DNA from: DASYXZ01 sp035934315
GTDB taxonomy: Bacteria > Acidobacteriota > Terriglobia > UBA7540
DNA length: 20,435 nt
Direction: 5' to 3'
Assembly (NCBI GenBank): GCA_035934315.1
Contig: DASYXZ010000199.1
Coordinates: forward strand, 1 to 20,435
The notes under the pieces were generated by a model, which worked only from the letters and a program-made list of their open reading frames with translations, was not told the DNA's origin and did no database searches. A program made the translations under genes and the position numbers. Of this stretch, positions 15,200-20,435 are shown one piece after another. Each line of letters begins with the position of its first letter. Within the stretch, counting starts at the first letter, position 1.

Positions 15200-16120
15200 A
15201 TGCGTGATGTGGTGATTATCGGTTCCGGATGTGCCGGACTGACCGCGGCCATTTATTCTGGGCGCGCCAATTTGAAGCCCCTGGTGATACGGGGTCACGA
15301 GGCGGGCGGGCAGTTGAGCCTGACCACGCTGGTTGAGAATTATCCCGGATTTCCCAAAGGCGTGCAGGGGCCTGAGCTCATCGAGATGATGCAAAAACAG
15401 GCGGCGGAGTTTGGAGCGGAATTCCTGGAGGGCAATGTGACTCGCGTGGACCTCTCGCGCCGCCCGTTTAGTCTGGAGATGGGGCCTAAGCGGCTGGAGA
15501 CGCGCACCCTCATCATCGCCAGCGGCGCCACGGCCAAAATGTTGGGCCTGGATGCGGAGCGAAAACTTTTGGGACACGGAGTTTCCACCTGCGCCACGTG
15601 TGATGGATATTTCTTTCGAGGCAAGCCGGTGGTGGTAGTCGGCGGCGGTGATACGGCGGCGGAGGAAGCAATATTCCTCACGCGTTACGCTACGGAAGTT
15701 ACTCTGGTGCATCGACGCGATCAACTGCGAGCGTCCAAAATCATGCAGGACAGGATCCTACGGAACGAGAAAATCAAACCCGTCTGGAACTCTGTGGTGG
15801 CGGATGTCCTGGATGTTGAGCAAGGCCATGTGACGGGAGTGAAACTGAAGAACACTGTAACCGGAGAGGAGATTGTGAGGCCAACCCACGGACTTTTTAT
15901 CGGCATCGGCCACTCGCCCAACACGGATTTGTTCAAGGGGCAGCTTGAGATGAATGAAGTGGGATACCTTAAAACACATGATGGCCCCAAAACCAACGTG
16001 CCCGGTGTATTTGCCGCGGGCGATGTTCAGGACAGCGTCTATCGGCAGGCCGTAACCGCCGCGGGATCAGGATGCATGGCCGCCATCGATGCGGAAAGGT
16101 TTTTGGAAGCGGAAAAATGA
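15200..16120 (+). CDS. trxB: Thioredoxin reductase (NADPH)
   Basis: FAD enzyme that reduces thioredoxin with NADPH in the cytosol. The N-terminal FAD motif VVIIGSGCAGLTAA is at 4-17. The redox-active pair C131-A-T-C134 sits in the family motif CATCDGYFF. The second dinucleotide motif VVVVGGGDTAAEEA is followed by HRRDQLRAS, the arginine-containing NADPH-selecting loop seen in E. coli TrxB. The C-terminal FAD contact is GVFAAGDVQD. The 306-residue length is normal for low-molecular-weight TrxB. ATG 15200 is preceded by AAGGAAGG about 8 bp away; an in-frame GTG at 15191 is a possible alternative. A weak promoter-like pair (TTGTAG at 15125, TAACAT at 15149, 18-bp gap) lies upstream. Proline dehydrogenase follows on the same strand, 77 bp downstream. 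Confidence 0.97.
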   Translation: MRDVVIIGSGCAGLTAAIYSGRANLKPLVIRGHEAGGQLSLTTLVENYPGFPKGVQGPELIEMMQKQAAEFGAEFLEGNVTRVDLSRRPFSLEMGPKRLETRTLIIASGATAKMLGLDAERKLLGHGVSTCATCDGYFFRGKPVVVVGGGDTAAEEAIFLTRYATEVTLVHRRDQLRASKIMQDRILRNEKIKPVWNSVVADVLDVEQGHVTGVKLKNTVTGEEIVRPTHGLFIGIGHSPNTDLFKGQLEMNEVGYLKTHDGPKTNVPGVFAAGDVQDSVYRQAVTAAGSGCMAAIDAERFLEAEK

Positions 16121-16197
16121 GCGCGATTGAAGATTGATGATTGAATTTCAGAATCAGATCGCCGCCCGAAATCAGCAATCGTAAATTTCAAATCTCC

Positions 16198-17109
16198 ATG
16201 CTTCGTTCCGTCCTCCTGTATCTCTCCGAACGAGAAAACTTGAAACGCCTTCTCACCCAAAGCGCATTGGGTCGGCGCATGGCGCTGCGATTTATCGCGG
16301 GTGAGAATGTGGAGGACGCCATGCGCGCGGTCCGTCAATTAAACGCCGAAGGGTTTGAGGCGACGCTCGACCGCCTGGGCGAAAGCGTGCAAGCTGCCTC
16401 CGAAGCTGAGGGCGCGTGCCAGGTGTATTTGGAAATTCTTGACCGCCTCGCGGCGGAAGGGCTGCGTTCGCATATTTCAATAAAGCTCACCCAGCTTGGT
16501 CTGGCCATGGATGAAGATTTGGCGGGCCGGTTGCTCGATACTATCGCGCAGCGCGCCGCCCAGCATCACAATTTTGTGCGGATTGATATGGAAGGCTCGG
16601 CGTATACAGAAAGCACTTTGCGGGTTTTTTATCAGGCCAGCGCACCGCGCGATGTGTTGGGCGTGGTGATCCAATCTTATCTTTATCGAAGCGCGAGAGA
16701 TGTTGAAGACTTGGTGAAGCAGGGGGCGCGCGTCCGCCTGGTGAAGGGCGCTTATCAGGAGCCGCCCGAGGTGGCGTTTCCGCGCAAGGTGGACGTGGAT
16801 GGCAACTTTATAAAGCTGATGGAGGCGTTGCTTTCGAGCGGAGAGTACCATGCCATCGCCACCCACGACCCGCGAATGATTGCCGCCACCCAGGGTTACG
16901 CGCGGGCGCACGGCATGGCGGCGAATCAATTTGAATTTCAGATGCTTTACGGCATCCGCCGCCAGTTGCAACGTGACCTGTTGCGCCAGGGCTATCGGGT
17001 TCGCGTCTACGTCGCTTTTGGAAAAGAATGGTACGCTTACTTCATGCGCCGGCTGGCCGAGCGTCCTGCCAATCTGGTCTTCCTGCTGCGCAATCTATTC
17101 CGCGGGTAG
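16198..17109 (+). CDS. Proline dehydrogenase (monofunctional, FAD-dependent)
   Basis: First enzyme of proline catabolism, oxidising L-proline to pyrroline-5-carboxylate and passing electrons to quinone. The small TIM-barrel form (303 residues, like the Thermus/Deinococcus type) lacks the PutA aldehyde dehydrogenase and DNA-binding parts. Diagnostic blocks in order: SIKLTQLGLAMD, FVRIDMEGSAYTESTL, VVIQSYLYRSARDVEDLV, RVRLVKGAYQEPPEVAF, IATHDPRMI, FEFQMLYGIRRQLQRDLL and YVAFGKEWYAYFMRRLAERP. The last block carries the YxxxRRxxE signature that contacts proline. ATG 16198 gives the usual N-terminus (MLRSVLLYLSERENLKRLL); no strong ribosome binding site is visible, and an upstream in-frame TTG at 16141 would add unconserved residues. 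No pyrroline-5-carboxylate dehydrogenase gene is in the window, so the second step must be encoded elsewhere. Confidence 0.95.
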   Translation: MLRSVLLYLSERENLKRLLTQSALGRRMALRFIAGENVEDAMRAVRQLNAEGFEATLDRLGESVQAASEAEGACQVYLEILDRLAAEGLRSHISIKLTQLGLAMDEDLAGRLLDTIAQRAAQHHNFVRIDMEGSAYTESTLRVFYQASAPRDVLGVVIQSYLYRSARDVEDLVKQGARVRLVKGAYQEPPEVAFPRKVDVDGNFIKLMEALLSSGEYHAIATHDPRMIAATQGYARAHGMAANQFEFQMLYGIRRQLQRDLLRQGYRVRVYVAFGKEWYAYFMRRLAERPANLVFLLRNLFRG

Positions 17110-17128
17110 TGGCTGCCTTGGATTTCAG

Positions 17129-17767
17129 TTAAGCAATCTTTTCACACACCGCCACGCCATCGCGCAGCGGAACGATGGTGGTGAACAATTTTGACGAATG
17201 GTAAATCAGGCGATTGAATTTCCGAATGGCGCGCGTCTCCGCGTCGCCTCTTGCGGGAAGGCGCGCCACACGGCCGGACCACAAGACATTGTCCGTGACA
17301 AAAAGCCCTCCGATACGTACCCGCGGGACCGCGCGGCGAAAAACTTCCGGGTATTGGGTTTTCCAAACATCATTGAAAATCAAATCAAACTGTCCCGGGG
17401 TTGAATCGAATAGTTCCAGAGCGTCGCCCCGTAGAATCTTTACCCGGGCGAGAACTCCGGCGCGGCGCAAATAAGCTTCAGCACGGCGAGCGTTGGCCGG
17501 GTCGCTGTCCGTGTAAAATACGGTTCCCTTGGGGCCCACGGCGCGCGCCAGCCACACCGTGGAGTAGCCAATGGCTGAGCCCATCTCGAAAACTCGCCGC
17601 GCCTTGATGGTCCGCGCCAACTGGTAGAGCAGCCTGCCGCAAGCCGCCTCAATGATGGGAACTTTGTGTTTCGCGGCATAGCGTTCCATTTCGCGCAGGA
17701 CGGCATCACGCACCGGAAGCAATGAATTCACGTAGGGCTCGACTTTTGGGTCAAGAATTCCAGGCAT
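17129..17767 (-). CDS. SAM-dependent O-methyltransferase (Methyltransf_3 / caffeoyl-CoA OMT-like)
   Basis: Class I methyltransferase of the catechol/caffeoyl-CoA O-methyltransferase family. The N-terminal helical segment leads into the SAM-binding motif FEMGSAIGYSTVWLARA at about 60-76. An acidic strand end (VFYTDSDPANARRAEAYLRR), the metal-binding region FDLIFNDVWKTQYPEVF, and IGGLFVTDNVLWSGRVA follow. The family needs a divalent metal at these Asp/Asn positions. The length of 212 residues is typical of bacterial members. ATG 17767 has AGGAG 7 bp upstream. The small-molecule substrate cannot be inferred. The gene is convergent with proline dehydrogenase (about 20 bp between stops) and is transcribed away from the palindromic element at 17919-18029. 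Confidence 0.93.
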   Translation of the reverse strand: MPGILDPKVEPYVNSLLPVRDAVLREMERYAAKHKVPIIEAACGRLLYQLARTIKARRVFEMGSAIGYSTVWLARAVGPKGTVFYTDSDPANARRAEAYLRRAGVLARVKILRGDALELFDSTPGQFDLIFNDVWKTQYPEVFRRAVPRVRIGGLFVTDNVLWSGRVARLPARGDAETRAIRKFNRLIYHSSKLFTTIVPLRDGVAVCEKIA

Positions 17768-18204
17768 TGTAATTCTCCTATTATTATTGTCAGTTATATG
17801 CGCCTACATATTCTGTATGCCACCCTTCCAGCCAGGGGCCGTCTTCAGATAGGCTGTGGAAGCATATCATCCCCATGTCTTAATGGAATAGAGGGACATC
17901 AGCCGGCGTCTTATTGAGGCTCGCAAATTATGGTGACACTCATTCGTTGTAGCGGCGCTCTCTGAGAGCCGAAAACACGGCGGTCGGAGACCGCCGCTAC
18001 AAAAGAGGTCGTCACCATAATTTGCGAGCGTGAGTAGAAGAAAAGTCGAGAGGTCGATTGTTCTGAGTCAGGTCATCGAGCCTGCGTGTTACAATGGCGC
18101 GCGACCTGGCTGTATTCGCGGGTCATTGGAAAAAGACGGTGGGGCAATCCACCAGAGTCCGGGCGCGCCGGAATTTAGACCGGTCCCTATTGAGAGGAGA
18201 CATA
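17768..18204. other. Intergenic region with nested palindromic element, no convincing gene
   Basis: 437 bp between divergently transcribed genes. The 111-bp nested inverted repeat (17919-18029) is described separately. The A/T-rich stretch 17770-17820 presumably holds the methyltransferase promoter. Frames running through 18030-18204 have no supporting ribosome binding site, and I read them as upstream extension of the small gene at 18205. Confidence 0.6.
17919..18029. repeat. Nested inverted-repeat element (MITE/REP-like)
   Basis: The outer arms are a perfect 19-bp inverted repeat (GCTCGCAAATTATGGTGAC at 17919-17937, complement at 18011-18029). Inside is an 11-bp inverted repeat (TTGTAGCGGCG at 17947-17957, complement at 17992-18002), and inside that GC-rich arms around CTCTCTGAGAG and GGCGGTCGGAGACCG. 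There is no coding capacity. The GTAGCGGC...GCCGCTAC core resembles short palindromes I associate with Acidobacteria genomes. Confidence 0.85.
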
Positions 18205-18468
18205 ATGAAGAAAATTGAGAACCAAACGCTGGTCAAGGAAACTCTGGTTCTGGAGGAACTGTTTTTCGTCAACTGCGTGGTGCGGGAGTGCTCGCTTTTT
18301 TATTCGGGTGGCGACTTTGACTGGATCAACACGCGCTTTGAAAATTGCCAATTGCTGTTTCGCGATGGAGCCAAGCGAACGATGTCACTGGTGCAGCAAT
18401 TCGGAATGCTGAAGAAGGAAGGCGAACAGCCTGCGGTCGGGGGCACGTCCTCGACGCGCGTCCAATAG
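18205..18468 (+). CDS. Small protein with pentapeptide-like strands, function unknown
   Basis: An 87-residue cytosolic-type protein without a signal or membrane segment. The start is well supported by GAGAGGAGA about 5 bp upstream of ATG 18205. The middle has alternating short beta segments with regularly placed Cys/Phe/Trp (VLEELFFVNCVVRECSLFYS, then WINTRFENCQLLFRDG). This looks like one or two coils of a right-handed beta helix of the pentapeptide-repeat type, too short for a full solenoid. The last 15 residues are Ser/Thr/Gly-rich. I recall similar small proteins only as hypotheticals in Acidobacteria, and no function can be assigned. A TTTCC-GGCT-GGAAA hairpin followed by TTTTC lies about 17 bp after the stop and could be a weak terminator. 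Confidence 0.65.
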   Translation: MKKIENQTLVKETLVLEELFFVNCVVRECSLFYSGGDFDWINTRFENCQLLFRDGAKRTMSLVQQFGMLKKEGEQPAVGGTSSTRVQ

Positions 18469-18545
18469 GGCAGCGATTCGTAATTTTCCGGCTGGAAATT
18501 TTCATCGACATTTTGTAATGTATCTCCACCGAAAAGGAGAATTCG

Positions 18546-18992
18546 ATGGTTTCACGGTGCTTGCTTCGCGTCACGCTGGGAATTTTACTCTGTCTGGCTT
18601 TGAGTTCCTCGGGTTTCGCGCAGGTCGTTACCGGCCCCTGCAGCAGCGCCAATAGTTCGTCCACGGGCTGCAACGGCCACACGACCGCGATTGTTCTGGT
18701 TGCTGCCGGAGTGGCTGTGGTGGTTGCTGTTCTGTACCTGATGCATCATAAATCCCATAAGGACCAGCCCGTCACCCAGGGCTCCATTGTGGGTTGCGTT
18801 GAAAAAACCGATGCGGGCATCCAATTGAAGAACGAAAAAGATAATCAGACCTACGGAATTGTCGCGGACACGGTGGAGTTGAAGCCCGGAGAGAGAGTGG
18901 AACTGGCAGGAAATAAATTCAAAGACCGCGGCGGCAATATGAATATGGATGTTCAGTCTTTGGTTAATGATTATGGACCTTGTACTCCGTAG
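18546..18992 (+). CDS. Exported/membrane-anchored small protein with OB-like C-domain
   Basis: A 148-residue product. The signal peptide (LLRVTLGILLCLALSSSGFA, FA-Q cleavage at 25/26) is followed by a short Ser/Cys segment, a membrane helix (TTAIVLVAAGVAVVVAVLYL) at about 46-66, and a basic stretch (HHKSHKD). The C-terminal 70 residues begin IVGCVEKTDAGIQLKNEKDN and contain GERVELAGNKFKDRGG. This domain resembles the small OB-like domains (DUF5818-type) that are common in exported acidobacterial proteins; that is pattern recognition, not a verified match. The start is supported by AAGGAG about 6 bp before ATG 18546. No partner or pathway is evident. Confidence 0.72.
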   Translation: MVSRCLLRVTLGILLCLALSSSGFAQVVTGPCSSANSSSTGCNGHTTAIVLVAAGVAVVVAVLYLMHHKSHKDQPVTQGSIVGCVEKTDAGIQLKNEKDNQTYGIVADTVELKPGERVELAGNKFKDRGGNMNMDVQSLVNDYGPCTP

Positions 18993-19377
18993 TCGCCGGT
19001 CAGCGACTCTCCTCAAGCCCCACGGATAATCCACAGCGAGACGGGACTGTGTGTTTCTTGTTTCCGTAGCGAATTACAAGTACAAAATTGCCGCATGAAA
19101 CAATGCGCGCCAGGTATCCCAACTGGTAGATGAATCATGTAGAGGCCCGATTTGGCCCGTGGTAGCGGTGTCTACTACCGCCGTCCTTGATTCATCAGCA
19201 TTTTGGCCGCTCGTCGAGCGCCGCTGCATCAAGGTGTACCGCTGCCATGAACTTTGTTCGGTTGCCAGTTTGAAAGGTTCAGGTTATTCTGAAGATTCAG
19301 TTGCGATTGATTTGCAACTGACATAAATATCTGGATCATCTTCGAGAATTATGCCTTTCAATGTGCTGAACTTCCGC
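18993..19377. other. Intergenic region with palindromic element and a hairpin
   Basis: 385 bp without a supported gene. It contains the palindromic element at 19129-19196 (separate entry) and a 7-bp inverted repeat CAGTTGC/GCAACTG (19298-19304, 19314-19320, 9-nt gap) about 60 bp before the next gene. The latter could be an operator or a leader hairpin. TAAATA at 19324 is a possible -10, but no matching -35 is convincing. Confidence 0.5.
19129..19196. repeat. Palindromic element with GATGAATCA ends
   Basis: The outer 9-bp inverted repeat is GATGAATCA (19129-19137) and TGATTCATC (19188-19196). An inner GGTAG/CTACC stem (19161-19165, 19175-19179) lies within GTGGTAGCGGTGTCTACTAC. The nested plan and the GTAGCGG core recall the larger element at 17919-18029, so it may be a related, decayed copy. 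Confidence 0.6.
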
Positions 19378-20238
19378 ATGAAAACAACTTTCGCGTTGGC
19401 GGTTGCGGTTCTCCTGGTCTGCATAAAAGCGACGGGAGGCGAGGGGCCGTATTTCGTCACTTACGATCATCACATGGAGGAGCCGGGCAGCCTTGAAGTG
19501 GGCGCCAATCCGGTGTTCGGCAAGCCCAGGAATGGCAACTCTTTTCTCGCTTCGTGGACGGAAATTGAATATGGGGTCAAGGGCTGGTGGACCACAGAAT
19601 TTTATCTCGAAGGCCAGACGACCCGGCGCGACAGCACCGTCTTCACCGGATTTCGTTTGGAAAACCGTTTCCGTCCGTTGCGCGAGGAACACTGGATTAA
19701 CCCGGTGTTATACGTCGAACTTGAGAATATTAACGCTGCAAGCAAGACTTTACAGGAAGTGGTGGGGTTCGACTCTCAAACCGACCATGCCGCGAGCAAT
19801 GCCGAAACTCGCGCTGAAAAGGAACGGGAGATTGAGGCAAAATTGATTCTGGGGAGCGAGGTCAGGGGATGGAACATTTCAGAAAATCTGATCTTTGAGA
19901 AGAATCTGACCAACGCTCCATGGGAATTCGGTTACGCATTGGGTTTGAACCGGCCCTTGGCTCTCGCGGCCTCGCCTCACCCATGCAATTTTTGCCGTGA
20001 AAATTTTCGGGCCGGCGTCGAATTGTATGGTGGCCTGGGCGACTGGGACCGCGTCACAACTGCAGGGACATCCCAATACGTCGCGCCGGTTGTTTCCTGG
20101 GAGCTTGCGAATGGCACATCGTTTCGAATCTCGCCCACTTTCGGGATGACTCAAAACAGCCATCGGTTCCTGATTCGTTTCGGTGTTTCTCAGGAATTTG
20201 GGGGATTTGGCCGGCGAATGCGTCAGATGTTTCGCTAG
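19378..20238 (+). CDS. Predicted outer-membrane beta-barrel protein
   Basis: A signal peptide (MKTTFALAVAVLLVCIKATG) is followed by about 265 residues that alternate polar and aromatic/hydrophobic residues with short turns, as in barrel strands: GWWTTEFYLEGQTTR, TVFTGFRLENRFRPL, INPVLYVELENIN, REIEAKLILGSEV, FRAGVELYGGLGDWD, TSFRISPTFGMTQ and HRFLIRFGVSQEFG. One charged stretch near 145-155 (AETRAEKEREIE) is probably a loop. Two cysteines (CNFC) sit in another loop at about 204-207. It may be a porin-like or structural barrel; I know similar proteins beside c-type cytochrome genes in Acidobacteria. ATG 19378 gives the normal signal peptide; ATG 19351 in frame would add nine residues. Neither has a good ribosome binding site. 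Confidence 0.72.
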   Translation: MKTTFALAVAVLLVCIKATGGEGPYFVTYDHHMEEPGSLEVGANPVFGKPRNGNSFLASWTEIEYGVKGWWTTEFYLEGQTTRRDSTVFTGFRLENRFRPLREEHWINPVLYVELENINAASKTLQEVVGFDSQTDHAASNAETRAEKEREIEAKLILGSEVRGWNISENLIFEKNLTNAPWEFGYALGLNRPLALAASPHPCNFCRENFRAGVELYGGLGDWDRVTTAGTSQYVAPVVSWELANGTSFRISPTFGMTQNSHRFLIRFGVSQEFGGFGRRMRQMFR

Positions 20239-20277
20239 GTTCCGCCCGAACGCAAAATATTTTCAAATAGTGTCGAT

Positions 20278-20435
20278 ATGAAAAAAGCTCCATGGATTTT
20301 GTTGTTGGTTCTACTCCTGGAATGCGGAATTACGCTGGGTAGAAAAAAGCCTCCCAAGCCTGAGGAATTGGGAGCAGAGTTGGGCAAGGCTCCGGCCAAA
20401 GTTGACTCCTGGAAAAATCCCTATGCCGGACAGGG
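20278..20435 (+). CDS. N-terminal part of an exported protein, cut by the window edge
   Basis: 52 codons are visible. The N-terminus is an export signal (MKKAPWILLLVLLLECGITL) followed by a Lys/Pro-rich mature start (KKPPKPEELGAELGKAPAKV) and KNPYAGQ at the edge. The NPYAGQ context after a short Pro/Lys linker is often followed by the first CxxCH of a c-type cytochrome in Acidobacteria, and the preceding barrel gene fits that pairing. No haem motif is visible yet, so this is a prediction only. There is no strong ribosome binding site. The spacing to the previous stop is 39 bp, so cotranscription is likely. Confidence 0.6.
   Translation, partial: MKKAPWILLLVLLLECGITLGRKKPPKPEELGAELGKAPAKVDSWKNPYAGQ

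Noticed and set aside
19060..19200. tRNA or small structured RNA
   Set aside because: The inverted repeats do not form a cloverleaf, and no T-loop (GTTCGAATC-like) sequence is present.

Overview
This 20.4 kb window looks like bacterial chromosome from a moderately GC-rich, diderm organism. Acidobacteriota is the best guess. The hints are the LexA variant, the small monofunctional proline dehydrogenase, secreted 'GTxLxVRL ... IPAGTxV' proteins, a short secreted protein ending in an OB-like domain that starts GCVEK, and dispersed palindromes built on GTAGCGGC. The taxon is inferred from gene style; no rRNA or other marker is present.

Layout. (1) 1-1614: the 3' part of lexA, then a secreted protein of unknown function. 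(2) 1739-6736: a tight four-gene iron-uptake operon behind a good sigma70-type promoter. It encodes an FTR1 iron permease fused to a periplasmic four-cysteine DUF2318 domain, two paralogous MacB/FtsX-type ABC permeases, and an ABC ATPase whose C-terminus is a DtxR/MntR-like iron-sensor module. The last fusion is the most notable object in the window: five of six metal-ligand positions of DtxR are matched without a gap. (3) 6737-7381: non-coding DNA with a dispersed palindromic repeat. (4) 7382-12721: five same-strand genes for exported or envelope proteins: a VirB10-tail-like beta protein, a coiled-coil protein, a small Cys-containing protein, a lytic transglycosylase and a TonB-like membrane-anchored protein. 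The run is interrupted by an array of 43-bp hairpin repeats. (5) 12755-14927 (minus): a NatAB-like ABC-2 export pair. (6) 15200-17109: thioredoxin reductase and proline dehydrogenase. (7) 17129-17767 (minus): an O-methyltransferase. (8) 17768-20435: nested palindromic elements, two small hypothetical genes, an outer-membrane beta-barrel protein and the start of an exported protein.

How parts fit together. The iron operon probably combines ferric-iron permeation and periplasmic iron/redox handling (FTR1-DUF2318) with an FtsX-type ABC machine. The ATPase could report cytosolic iron directly to the transporter, or could moonlight as a regulator. The 7.4-12.7 kb group looks like a cell-wall or envelope module, but no secretion ATPase is present in the window. 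The remaining genes are housekeeping or stress functions.
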